The notes below the pieces were generated by a model. It was given only the letters and a program-made list of their open reading frames with translations, was not told the origin of the DNA and did no database searches. Of a stretch of DNA of 30,317 nucleotides, positions 19,135-29,081 are shown in pieces; positions within the stretch are counted from its first letter, which is position 1, and each line of letters begins with the position of its first letter. The stretch is from positions 1 through 30,317 of the forward strand of contig MEDX01000069.1 in the NCBI GenBank assembly GCA_001724245.1, read 5' to 3'. A program made the position numbers and the translations under genes. The stretch is from Fonticula-like sp. SCN 57-25 (taxonomy: Eukaryota > Nucleariida > Rotosphaerida).

Positions 19135-20708
19135 ATGTCCACGGATACGAGCCCGCTGCTTGCGGCGAGCTTGGTTCAACCGTCAGGACCTCAGCCGTCA
19201 TCCAGCCCTCTCAAGACTGGCGTGCTAAAGTGGTGGCAGCTTTTGTTTATTGGTGTCGGATATGTAATATCGGGTGACTATGCGGGGTGGCAGTTTGGCC
19301 TTCTCCAGGGCGGGTGGGGCGGCGCGGTAATCGCCGTCGCCTTCTGCGCTGTAATGTACATATGCCTTGTTTTGTGTCTTGCTGAGCTGTCGACGTCATT
19401 GCGCGCGTCCGCCTTTGGCATTGTGAAGCACTCGCTGGGCGAGCTTCCCGCCATCGCCGCTTCCTTCTGCGTCGCGCTCGAATACCTCAGCATCACGGCG
19501 ACGATCGCCATCTTCATCGGTTACTACGTTGCCCAGCTGACAGATCCCGCTCTCAACTCGTTCGTGCCGCTGATGCCTTTTTGTATGTGCTCTAACGGTG
19601 CGTCCTGTAGCCTGCTGCTGTGGGTCGTACCCCCCGCGCTGTACGTTGTCTTTGGCGCCGTCCACATGTACGGCGTGGGCGAAGCGACGACGCTCACCGC
19701 CGTCCTCACCGCCATCGCCCTTTGCGGTGTCGTTGTCTTTGTTGGCGGCGCAGCACCGTTCTTTGACGTCGCAAACCTGTCGGTGGCGGCGTGCGACCCA
19801 GAGTCGACCGACGTGTGCGACAGTTACTTTCCGTCAGGGTGGCGCGGCGTCTGGAACGCGATCCCGTACGGCACGTGGTTCTTCCTCGCCATCGAGGGGC
19901 TCCCGTTCGCCGTCGACGAGGCGGTTGAGCCGCAAAAGAGCATTCCGCGCGCGCTCTTTGGCTCGCTCGCCATCCTCATCACGACCGCCACGTGCATGGT
20001 CGTCATCGCGCCGGCCAGCTCGAGCGCCTTTTTCGTCGCACACACGCAGGCGCCGCTCTCAGAAATCATGACACTGCTCTATGGGCCCAAGCATGCGCTG
20101 ACCATCGTCATTGCCACGACGGGGCTCATCGGGCTCGTCGCCTCGTTCTCGGGCGCATTCTATGCGTACTCGCGCGCGGTGCGCATTAAAGAAGACATTT
20201 ATATACGTACTGATCGTGGTATGGTAGTTTTTCACGCTCGCGCAAGCCGGGTGGATGCCTTCTTTCATGGCGGCTACGAACGCGCGAAACACGCCGCACT
20301 GGGCCATCATTGCGCCTGGCATCGTCGCCCTCAGCATATCCTTCACCGGCATGGTCCGTTGCATTACGTATTTCTTTTAGTTACTGATGCGTGGGTTTGC
20401 TCTTCTGCCAGGGTGACTTGCTGGTGCTGGTCGTGGCATTTAGCGCGTCCGTCTCGTACGTCTTGCAGTTCCTCGCTTTCATTGTAATGCGCGTTCGCGA
20501 GCCGCACTTTGGGCGTCCGGTCCGCGTCCCTGCCGGCCTTGTCGTCGCGTCCATCGGTATGCTCTTTGCTGCCGTCATCCTCATTACCGGCTTCTTCATC
20601 GACTATAGAATCGTGCTGGCCACGGCTGCTGTGTTGACCGTCGCCGTCGCAGTGGCCGCCTTCCGACTTCGCCGTCTGAGGAAAATTCCGCCGACGACGA
20701 TCAATTGA
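19135..20708 (+). CDS. APC-superfamily permease, ethanolamine (EAT) type
   Basis: Exons 19135-20178, 20228-20353 and 20412-20708 give 488 aa. After a ~25-residue polar tail, KWWQLLFIGVGYVISGDYAGW is the start of TM1 in the ethanolamine-permease family. HMYGVGEATT, PQKSIPRAL and, across introns, AFYAYSRA/FFTLAQAGWMPSFMAATN then RNTPHWAI follow the same pattern, with about 12 TMs in all. The intron positions are fixed by these blocks. It probably imports ethanolamine or an amino acid at the plasma membrane; the exact substrate is inferred from family only. The family is best known from bacteria but also occurs in some eukaryotes. The introns and local base composition show it is resident. I chose the ATG at 19135; an in-frame ATG at 19003 would add 44 residues lacking family resemblance. 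SGF73 lies head-to-head, 11 nt away or overlapping. Confidence 0.88.
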
Positions 20709-20982
20709 GGCGCTGTTGCATTTCAATGATGAAATTGTGTACACTATACTTGTAGCAATACTTCGGGATTAATTTGTAAATGAAGCAAGCAAATTTCCGT
20801 AGTCTATTTCTGACCGAATACATTGCGTCGAGCCGGTCAAAGCGGACGAATGACATCGGCAAGATGGGGGGATACACTTGAAAAATTGGAGAATAAAAAT
20901 GAGCGTATGTGTAGAAAAGCATGTAGCAGTATGCTTGCTACTTTATATGGGAAGAACGAGAAACGCTGCAGGTGCAAAGAGT
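20709..20982. other. Intergenic region between convergent permease and MFSD8-like gene
   Basis: This 274-nt AT-rich gap lies between two stop codons. It presumably holds 3' UTRs. I see no ncRNA or repeat. Confidence 0.5.
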
Positions 20983-22739
20983 CTAGTGGCCGCCTCCGTA
21001 GTCGTTGTTCAGGCTCTTGCTGCCGACGGGCGACTGCAAGTGCTTGTCAATGATCTGCTTGTCGGCATCGGGGCCTTCGCCCCACGGCACGAAGCGCTTC
21101 CAGAAGATGAGCACAATGATGGCAGAAATGAGCGTGCAGCCGGCAGTCACACCAAAGACCGAGCGACCAGTGTCATCCATCTAGAGGAAACGCGTTAGTC
21201 AAGCGGTCCCAGAGCAGCGAGCGGTAGCGTACGCTAAAGAGCGTCGACGCCCAAATGGGGCCAATCATACGCGCAACGCTGCCGACAAACATCTGCCAGC
21301 CAGTCATCGTGCCCTGAGCGGCGGGGCCCATAATCTTGGCAAAGATACCAAAGCAGACGGCGTTGGAGATGGGGTAGCCGATCGTGTAGAGGGTCAGCGT
21401 GGTGGCCCAGTACTGCGCCTCCGAGATGTGGCAGACGCCGTTCTCGTCCATGGAGCACATGCGGCCGCACAGACCAGCAGTCATGAGCTACATCGTGTGT
21501 GAGAAGGCGCAAAACAAAAATTAAAATGCGCGTACAATGAGGCCGACGACGAGGGACGCGCGGTCACCAATCTTGGCGGCGAGCGGCTTGACGGCGATGA
21601 AGGAAAAGATGGACGCGCAGCCAGCGACCGTGAAGAAGATCGAGTTCTGGTGGGCGGACCAGCCGAGGTTGACGGCGGTGAAGGGCGTGCCGATGGCCTC
21701 GAACACGGAGAAGCCGGTCGTGACAAAGAAGAAGATGACCATGTTGAGCATGATGGCGAACACGTCGTACGGGACGTCGTTCATCATGAGGAGCGGCTGG
21801 TCGTCGTCCGCCGAGTCGTTGATGGTGCCCTCGACCTGAGGTCCGTCATCGACAACGATACCCTTGGCGCGGAGCTCCTCAGCGCTCTCCTTGAAGAAGA
21901 TGAGGACGAGGAGCAGGTTGAGCACGCCAAAGGCGGCCGACGAAAGGCCGGGCGCGGTGTACTGGTCAAAGTAGATGTAGCCCTCCTTGAGCTCAATGTT
22001 CACAGTGGTGAAAATGAGCGCGAAAGCCGGGCCAATAATGAAGCCGACGGCCTGGGCGGCAGCGACGAGCGCCATGGCGCCAGTGCGCTTGGCGATCGGG
22101 ACAGCGTTCGCGACGTGCGAGCGGCACACGGTGGCCGTGCCGGATCCAACACCGACCAAAAGACGGGCAATAAGCATCATTTGCTGCGCGCGGCCAACAA
22201 GGTGAGTCGCGCAAAAGAGGACGCTAGATGACACGTACCCATGTGTAGGAGAAGAAGTAGAGCATCGAGCCGCCAATGAGGAAAATCAGACCAACAATGT
22301 ACGACCACTTGGCCGAGGCAACGTTGTACCACTTGCCAAAGAGAGGGCTGCTGATGGCCTAAAAGCGCAGCAGGGTCAACCACAACGCCGATCGTTAAAA
22401 CGTCCAACGCACCTGACCGAGCGAAAACGAGGCAACAATGAAACCATAGATGCCGAGCTCCTCAAACTTGTAGGTAGAGGCCTCGCACCTGAGCTCCACC
22501 GTAGCAGCGTTCTCAACAATCTCATAGAAGAAAGCCATGGTCGGCAGGGTGATGGAAAACATCACCGAGCCAAGGAACATGGTGATGACCGACACAAGGA
22601 CGGCGCGCCTTTTTTAAGTGTAAGCAAAAAATGAAAATTATAAAATGCCAATGTGCACGCACTTGCGCTCCTTCGAAAGCGGCGGATCCGCGATCGTGTC
22701 ATCGTCCAAGAGCGGCTTTTGGTTGTCGTCGTCGTTCAT
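20983..22739 (-). CDS. MFSD8: MFSD8/CLN7-like lysosomal MFS transporter
   Basis: Six exons on the minus strand: 22739-22663, 22608-22413, 22358-22239, 22183-21536, 21487-21233 and 21180-20983, giving 497 aa. Phases agree throughout. A polar N-tail with a dileucine (QKPLLDDD) precedes 12 predicted TMs. The family pattern is clear: FIVASFSLGQ/AISSPLFGKW after TM2, MMLIARLLVGVGSG, then the TM4-5 block CRSHVANAVPIAKRTGAMA and AQAVGFIIGPAF. The central cytosolic loop is acidic, and TMs 7-12 and a short hydrophilic tail follow. CLN7 proteins sit in late endosome/lysosome membranes and have been linked to chloride conductance. The substrate here is inferred. A CACGTG (22775) and a CCAAT box (22812) lie 36 and 73 nt upstream of the ATG. 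The gene is not the SPX-MFS type, because no SPX domain is present. Confidence 0.85.
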
Positions 22740-22774
22740 CTTGGCACGACGTCCCAACAAAAACAATCTGCGAG

Positions 22775-22780
22775 CACGTG
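22775..22780. promoter_or_regulatory. CACGTG upstream of the MFSD8-like gene
   Basis: It lies 36 nt before the ATG. It is paired with a CCAAT box 32 nt further upstream, the only promoter here with both elements clearly placed. Confidence 0.4.
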
Positions 22781-22811
22781 GAAAGACAGCTGACGCTATG
22801 TCGATCGGATC

Positions 22812-22821
22812 GACCAATCAG
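22812..22821 (+). promoter_or_regulatory. CCAAT box (GACCAATCAG)
   Basis: It is identical to the 10-mer at 5388-5397 and lies 73 nt before the MFSD8-like ATG. Confidence 0.55.
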
Positions 22822-23017
22822 GAGGCCGCAAGCGATGCACATTGCAGGATTAGCGGCACGGCCGGTGTAAATCGACGGGGACGCGAGCCGTAATACGGCC
22901 ATAGCGGCGTGAAAAGGGCTACATGCCGAATATATGGTCATTGGATGGACAGGAACATGGTTTAAAAGGGCAAATGTAACACGGGCATATATTATTGAAT
23001 ACTACCAATTCCACTCT

Positions 23018-24513
23018 CTAATAGCGGTACGTCTTGATCGAGTGCGGGAGCACAACGTCCTCGAATGACGGGCCGCCGTCGACAAAGACCACCGAGATGG
23101 GCTCATCGCTGCGGTTGAGGAGAATGACAACAGTCTTGCCGTCGGGGGTGCCAAACACGGTCGACTCGAGCTCGGTCGAATCGGTGCGCTCGTGGCCGAA
23201 GCGAACCGAGCCGCGCACCAGGAAACGCGAAAAGTGGCCGAGGTAGTAGTACATGATCTGGTAGTGGAGCACCTGGTTCACGGTGTCGGCAATGATGGGC
23301 GCATCGCAGAAGTTGCCAACGTGGTTCGGGCCTCCGTACTCGTTGAGGACCATGTTCCAGTCGGTCCAGCCAACGGCGTAGTGCTCGAGGTCACCTGTGT
23401 GCCACGTCAGCATTAAGCAATACGAAAGGTCGCGCCGTACCAAGAATGTCGTGGCCGTAGTTCTCGCCACGCTTCCAGTTGTAGAGCAGCGGGCCGCGGC
23501 TAGCATCGGGGTACTTGTCGTGGGTGCTCGAGAGAGCCTCAAAGTCATCGGCGAACACATACCAGTGCACGGCGAAGCCGTCGATGTACTTTGCGGCCTC
23601 GGGATCGGCCATGATAACGCTGCTGAGATCGCGGAGCGTGGGCTTCTGGTCCTCGTGGGCAAAGATCTTGATACCGGGGAAGTCGACCTTGATCTTGGGG
23701 CCGAGGTGGTTCTTGACAAAGTCGCGCTGGAGCTCGGCCGTGAAGGCGCACGCCTCCCACGACAAGGGGGAGTTGGCAAAGTGAGGCGCCGACGGCTCGT
23801 TCTGGATGGTCACGGCGTAAAAGTCAATGTCCTAAAGAGACGTTTAGCAACAATGCAAAAATTGAACCGCAAAAACGCACATGCGCCTTGTACTCGGAGA
23901 GCCAGCGGCTAAAGTAGCTGGCCCAGGTGGCCTCGTACTCGGGGCCGTCCTTGAGGCCGCGGGGGAAGACGGTGCCGACCATGTCCTCGTTCTTCTTCAT
24001 CCACGCGGGCGGCGACCACGGCGACGCAAAGAGGCGGATCTCGTCCTGCGACACCGCCTTGGCGCGCTGGATGAGGGGAATCAGGTACCGCGTATCCACC
24101 GAGTCGTCAAACTTCCAGGTGGTGAGGTTAAAGTCGTCGGGAGTGTCGCAGTAGCTGTAGCTCTCGACGGAAAAGTCGCACGAGTTGATGTGAACGCGGC
24201 CCCAGTTGTAGCGGGAGCCGTTCACGCCAAAGTACGCCTGGATAATCTCCTCCTGGAGCTCGGGAAGCATCTGAGAAATGGTCACAGCGGTGGCCTCGGT
24301 GAAGGCGCCGCCAAAGCCCAGGATGGTCTGGTACTGGAAGTTGCGCTGCAACGTGATGGTCACGTTGGCCTCGTCGTGGTAGCTCTTCATCTCAAGGTCC
24401 TCCTTACGCGTCAGCCTGTCCTCGGTGTCCTTGGCAGTCTGGTACACCTCGACCGTCACGGCGAGGGCGACGGCCGCAAGCGCCGCCAGGACCAGAACCC
24501 GCGCAGCGTTCAT
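23018..24513 (-). CDS. GH30 glucosylceramidase-like protein lacking the nucleophile segment
   Basis: Exons 24513-23881, 23831-23441 and 23394-23018 give 466 aa. The N-terminus (MNAARVLVLAALAAVALAV) is a signal peptide, so the protein is secreted or lysosomal. Acid beta-glucosidase blocks run in order: GFGGAFTEATA, RVHINSCDFS, RLFASPWSPPAWMK, TIQNEP with the acid/base Glu at 223, DPEAAKYIDGFAVHWY, HYAVGWTDWNMVLN, GGPNHVGNFCDAPI, YYYLGHFSRF, and a C-terminal beta domain ending SIKTYRY. Active relatives cleave glucosylceramide to glucose and ceramide. Between YPDA (318-321) and SRGPLLYNWKRG (322 on) the segment that carries the nucleophile (the SEAC/TEAC block) is absent, about 13-16 residues, with no spare DNA at 23501/23502. 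Either this is a catalytically dead paralogue, or the assembly has lost a small in-frame piece. A poly-G tract (24520-24528) lies just upstream of the start; an ATG at 24540 is also in frame. Confidence 0.88.
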
Positions 24514-24546
24514 CGTGGCGGGGGGGGGCCGGAATTTCAATGAACC

Positions 24547-24560
24547 TGTGACCGGTCACA
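24547..24560. promoter_or_regulatory. 14-nt palindrome TGTGACCGGTCACA
   Basis: A perfect inverted repeat in the GH30/PTP divergent promoter, 34 nt before the GH30 ATG. Its half site TGTGAC suggests binding by a dimer; no known factor is assigned. Confidence 0.4.
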
Positions 24561-24649
24561 AGTCTGGGGCAGATTGCTGATCCGGATCGCAACCGGATTG
24601 GGCTTCCGTTTTGCGAGCATCCGATTATGGGAAGAACATGAGCGAATTA

Positions 24650-24659
24650 GCCAATCAGC
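24650..24659 (+). promoter_or_regulatory. CCAAT box (GCCAATCAGC)
   Basis: It shares CCAATCAG with the three other CCAAT boxes in this window. It lies 94 nt before the upstream PTP ATG and 137 nt from the GH30 ATG. Confidence 0.5.
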
Positions 24660-24752
24660 GAAGCAATGGTATATTGCGTGCGCAACTTGGTTTGCACGGC
24701 CGCGAGGTGTCTTTCGCATCGGTGTTTGTGTTTGTGCTGGAACCCCATTTTG

Positions 24753-26048
24753 ATGAAGCTCAAGTCGGCGTTCCAGCCAGCATCCGCAACCATGTCGTAC
24801 CAGCAGGCCATCTTGCAAGGCTTCACCAAGAACGCCGCCCTCTCGAACGACGAGATGGTCCAAAAGTTCAAGGTACGTGAATGTTGGCGGCGCATGCCAT
24901 GCGCTCCCCCCCCCATCCCCGCACCCGTTGCTGACCCGGTGTGGCTTACCAGGGCCTGTTCTCTGCGTCGCCGTTCCAGGATCCGGAAACGCGGAATGCC
25001 CGCTGGTTTGAGTCCGAGGTGCACAAGAACCGCTATGCCGATATCATTCCCTGTGCGCGCTGCCATCTTACTAGCTCGACTTGCTCACGCCTTTGACCGG
25101 TAGTCGAGGCATCGCGCGTCAAGATTCTGCCGCTCACGAGGGGAGGATCGGACTACATCAACGCGAGCCATCTTATTGTCCCGTACCGCAACGTGCGCAG
25201 TCTCTTTGATGTCGCCGCGCGCTCACCGTTGCATGCGCTTGCAGAAGACGTACCGCTACATTGCTGCGCAGGGCCCGCTGCCCAACACTGCGGTCGACTT
25301 TTGGCACCTTATTCTGCAAAAGTCCTTGCCCATCGTGGTTATGATTACAAAGCTGAGCGAGAACGGCCGCGTACGCCCGCTTGCGTCACGGCGCCTGCTG
25401 CTAACACCGCCGCTCTCTGCAGGAGAAATGCTACCAGTACTGGCCCGAGCTCGGCGAGAAGAAGGAGTTTGACTATATCGTCGTGGAGACGACGAGCGAG
25501 AAGGAGTTTGCCTCGCACATTGTTCGCGAGTTTAGCGTATATGTGCGTGTTGGATTGCCGCCGCTGTCGTTTGGCGCTCACCTCTTTGCGAGCAGGACAG
25601 CGCCAGCCCCATGATGAAGCACAAGGTCACCCACTTTCACTACATTGACTGGCCCGATGGCGACGTGCCCAAGAACGCGCGCGCCTTCCTTTCCTTCTGG
25701 CGCGAGGTGGGCGAGCTGACCCGCAAGTTGGGCGACATGCAGCCGCTCGTGGTGCACTGCAGCGCGGGCTGCGGCCGCACCGGCGTGTACATCGTGCTCG
25801 ACGCGTGCATCCGCGTGCTGGACGCGCACCAGCAGGCAAACCTGCCGTACAAGGAGGCCGATGGCGACATTGTCGTCAAGACGATCGAGCTGCTCCGCAA
25901 GAGCCGCGTTGCTTTCGTGCAGACCCCCGTACGTCTCGTTCCCCGCCGCCATGCGTGCGCTAAACCGGCCTGTTTATAGGAACAGCTCCGCTTCTGCTAC
26001 AAAGTTCTTGCTGCCTACCTGGAGCACCGCAAGTTCCTCACCCTTTAG
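24753..26048 (+). CDS. Classical non-receptor protein tyrosine phosphatase
   Basis: Seven exons: 24753-24872, 24953-25052, 25104-25192, 25245-25370, 25423-25542, 25596-25928 and 25980-26048, giving 318 aa. All phases agree. A single PTP domain fills the protein: NRYADIIPF, SDYINASHL, YIAAQGPLPNTAVDFWHLI, KCYQYWPELGE, WPD loop (204-206), signature HCSAGCGRTG with Cys240 and Arg246, and the Q-loop QTPEQLRFCY (294-303). All catalytic residues are present, so an active phosphotyrosine phosphatase is expected. There is no signal peptide or TM, so it is cytosolic. A short N-terminal extension follows the first ATG; the ATG at 24792 is an equally good start. The phosphotyrosine KNRY loop is followed by FEASRV. 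Introns cut the domain at intervals of about 30-40 codons. Its target is unknown. Confidence 0.95.
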
Positions 26049-26423
26049 GGTCGACTCTAGATACAATGTTACTCAAGTTCAAGATGAATTTTTACATAGC
26101 CTTCCACAATGTGCATCAATGAGATTTAGCCGTGTGCTTGTGTATGGATACTTAATACACAACTATGAATTTTTTGGCGCTTTCATTCAATGTATTCGTA
26201 TGATACCGGTATTACATAAAGGAAGGTGGGACGGAAGTGACGTTTCATAGAGTCTGATACATCAACAAGTGACGCGATCGAATGAGATTCACGAATCTGA
26301 TTGGTCAATTTTGGCGGTGAGATACGACGTGCTCCGAGGTGGGTACGGCTTGGGTGGACCGTTGAACCCCGTGAGCCTCTGTTTGGCATCGGTTGTGCGC
26401 GCGCTTAAATACAGTCGAACGCA
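26049..26423. promoter_or_regulatory. Intergenic region: PTP 3' end and RasGEF promoter
   Basis: This 375-nt gap lies between two plus-strand genes. The left ~170 nt are AT-rich and probably the PTP 3' UTR. The inverted CCAAT box CTGATTGGTC is at 26297-26306, 118 nt before the RasGEF ATG. GGTCGACTCTAGA at 26049-26061 resembles a cloning polylinker (see rejected list). No gene was found here. Confidence 0.5.
26297..26306 (-). promoter_or_regulatory. Inverted CCAAT box (CTGATTGGTC)
   Basis: It is the exact reverse complement of the 10-mer at 5388-5397 and 22812-22821. It lies 118 nt before the RasGEF ATG; NF-Y works in either orientation. Confidence 0.5.
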
Positions 26424-29081
26424 ATGTCGGGCATGATGGCGTCCGACGTGCGGCTTTTGCGCGTGACGCTGCCCAACAAGGAGCACACGATGGTTCCCGT
26501 CGTCGATGAGGACATCATGCTCCACGTGTTTCAGCAGATCTGCGACCGCCGCCAGTTGCGTACAGAGGACTTTGTCCTAAAATACATGTCGCCCAAGAAG
26601 AAGCTGGAGGACGTTGACTTGACGCGGCAGTACCAGCAGTGCTGCACGGAAGACGCGATGCTCACCGAAGTCATCCTTGTGCGAGGTACGCACTTGAATC
26701 GACACAGGGTGGTTTGTCTTACATCCCGCGGCACTCCTAGTTAAACATGCTTCCGTTCTCAAAAAGGGCGAGTCTCCTTACAGCGTTGTGGGGCGGGCGC
26801 CAACGCGCGTTGTCACGCTTTCTACGACCGAATTGTCGTCAAACTCGTTGTTGCCCGAACCGCCCCTGCAGGGTGGCGGCAAAAATTCTACGCGCCTGCG
26901 CTCTTCGAGCATGTCGATCCGCGAGAAAATGGGCCTTGGCTCGAGCAAGATCGCCGGGTACGCCGGCGAGGCCGGCTCGCACGAGAGCCTCACGTCAAGC
27001 AAGAACTCGCTCGCTTCGACGTCGTCGTCGCCCGCCACCCCGATCCCGGAGGAGCCCGCCGATGACCTGGACAAGGTCCTCGACGCGTACGCGTCCTCGT
27101 CCTCGTCCTCGTCGCCCGTCATTGTCGAAGGCATCGAGCATATTTCGTACGCGCGCGAGCTGCGGCTAAGCAAAACGCTAACAGGGATTACAGGCTTAGG
27201 AGAGACAGGGAGCACAAGACGTCGACCCTCCAGCGGAAACCGCTGCGGCCCCGCTCGTCGTCCACGGTCACCTCGCAGTCGCACCCGTCGCTGATGAATG
27301 AAGACCTGCTCGTGCGCGTCGTCTTTGGGAGTTCGCAGACGACAGTCAAGGTGACCATGGCGACAAGCCTCGAGACGATCTTGCGCGAAGTTTGCGAGCG
27401 CAAGCTCCTCTCATTTGACCAGTATTCCATCGAGCTTCCCGGTACGCATGTTCTGTTATGCGAGTGTGCCTGCTCATGACAATGCGACTAGACGCGGCTG
27501 AAAGCGACGTGTGCCTCGACCGGAATCTTGCGTTTTACAAGTTTGACCCGACGTCGCATACGCTGCGCGTCGTTCCCAACAAGGAAAAGTCGTACTCGTC
27601 CATGGCCATCAGCGAAAACGGCCGCGACGTCCTGATCTTTAATGTTCGCCATGGAATGTACGCTTAGCCCACACGACGTTACGTTTGCTAAGTGATATGC
27701 AGGTATGAAGTATCGCAGGCGACGGAGCAAAAGCTCGTTGAGCGGCTGACGGACGAGCAGGAGCCCGGTACGCGCGGCTATTATTCCTCTTTTCTTCAGC
27801 TGACCGTTGCCGCAGACATGTACTTTAGGGATGTTTTCCTTTTAACGTACCGCTCGTACATGACTGCGGACGACTTTTTCGATCTTCTTGTTGCGCGTTT
27901 CAATGCCGAGCCTCCCGCTGACGCAAAGGACGAGGATTTGATATACTACAATGAGTCCATCGAGACTGTCCGTCGCAATGTCTTTGAAGTGTTGAATGCG
28001 TGGATGACAAAGTACTGGCACGACTTTGTCTTTAATGAAGAGCTGCCGCAGGCGCTCTCGCGCTTCCTCGAGCAGATCCGCCAGCGCGAGGACAAGTACC
28101 CGAGCTGGAAGTCGTACCGCGAGCGCATCCAGCGGACGATGGATGAAAAGTCGGGCCTCATGGACGGCATCTTCAACGTCATTTCGGCGCCGCCCAACGC
28201 GCCGCCGCTGCCGGCGGAGAGCCCCGTGCTCGCGGCCAAGCTGTCGCACATTGTCGACCAGCTGTGCCTCTATGACTCCAAGCTTTTTGCCAACTGCGAG
28301 GCGGTCGAGTACCTCAACATGATCTGGAAGCGCACAGACGGCATCATGGACTGCCCCAACGTCACTTTTCTCATCGAGCGCTTCAACAGGGTGCGCTGTT
28401 TTGGGGGTTGTTGCTGCCGTGCTAACGCACCAATAGGAGAGCCTGTGGGTCGCCACCGAGGTGGTCGAGCCGGCCGACCCGCAAAAGCGCCTGCAGGCGC
28501 TCAAGCGCTTCATTGAGATCGCCGACGAGTGCTCGCAGCGCAACAATCTCTTTAGTGCCTTTTCGATCCTCTCGGGGCTCAACGTGGCCGCCGTCCAAAA
28601 GCTGCGCAAGACGTGGGCGGTACGGCGTGCTTTGCTGCTCAAAGGAACTGGAACTAAATGCCTGTATTTTACCATGTAGGGTTTGTCTTCGTCGACCAGA
28701 AAGACGTATGATGACCTTGAAAAGCTGCTCGACCCGTCCAAGAATATGGTGCGGTACCGCGAGGCACTTTCCCAGGCGCTGCCGCCGATCCTACCGTTCC
28801 TGCGTGCGTCCTTTTGGTAGGTTCAGTATGTGTTCTGACGAAGATGAATAGCCATTTTCATCAAGGATTTGACGTTTATCAATGACGGCAACCCCGCGCG
28901 CATCAATGGCCTCATCAACTTTGACAAGCTCTGCATGATGGCGATGAAGGTGCGCGAGATCGTCGCCATGTCGGCCGTGCCGTACGTGTTTGAGGCGCGC
29001 GAGGACCTACAAAAGTACATTAAGAACCCGCCGCGCTCGACGCTGGAAAAGTTGATCGAGGTTGCTGAGCTCCACGAATAA
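26424..29081 (+). CDS. Ras-family guanine nucleotide exchange factor with N-terminal Ras-binding-like domains
   Basis: Nine exons: 26424-26685, 26741-27146, 27194-27441, 27492-27657, 27703-27767, 27816-28390, 28437-28619, 28680-28803 and 28852-29081, giving 752 aa. Phases agree. Residues ~9-87 look like an RBD-type ubiquitin fold (LLRVTLPNKEHTMVPV...). A Ser-rich linker (~88-240) follows. A second ubiquitin-like region (DLLVRVVFGSSQTTVKV..., ~265-360) runs into RasGEF_N (YEVSQATEQKLVERL, LLTYRSYM). The catalytic CDC25 domain (~530-752) has FNRESLWVATEVV, NNLFSAFSILSGLNVAAV, LRKTW and FLPIFIKDLTFINDGNP. It should load GTP onto a Ras-like GTPase at a membrane. The two N-terminal domains could bind active Ras and so give positive feedback, which is my inference. 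Exon 5 is only 65 nt. No PH, SH3 or kinase domain is seen. Confidence 0.92.

Larger units (their letters stand above)
22740..23017. promoter_or_regulatory. Promoter region of the MFSD8-like gene and 3' end of the GH30 gene
   Basis: This 278-nt gap lies between two minus-strand genes. CACGTG (22775-22780) and GACCAATCAG (22812-22821) are the recognisable elements. The AT-rich part at 22970-23000 probably belongs to the 3' UTR of the GH30 gene. Confidence 0.5.
24514..24752. promoter_or_regulatory. Divergent promoter region, GH30 (-) and PTP (+)
   Basis: This 239-nt gap contains TGTGACCGGTCACA (24547-24560), a perfect 14-nt palindrome, and a CCAAT box at 24650-24659. The palindrome lies 34 nt upstream of the GH30 ATG and could be a dimeric factor site. 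CCGGAT is repeated in ATCCGGATCGCAACCGGAT just downstream. Confidence 0.5.

Noticed and set aside
26049-26061. GGTCGACTCTAGA just after the PTP stop codon matches 13 bases of a common cloning-vector polylinker (SalI-XbaI).
   Set aside because: The match stops there, and the flanks (PTP exon 7 on one side, AT-rich 3' UTR on the other) look native. Chance is plausible, although a check against vector databases would be sensible.
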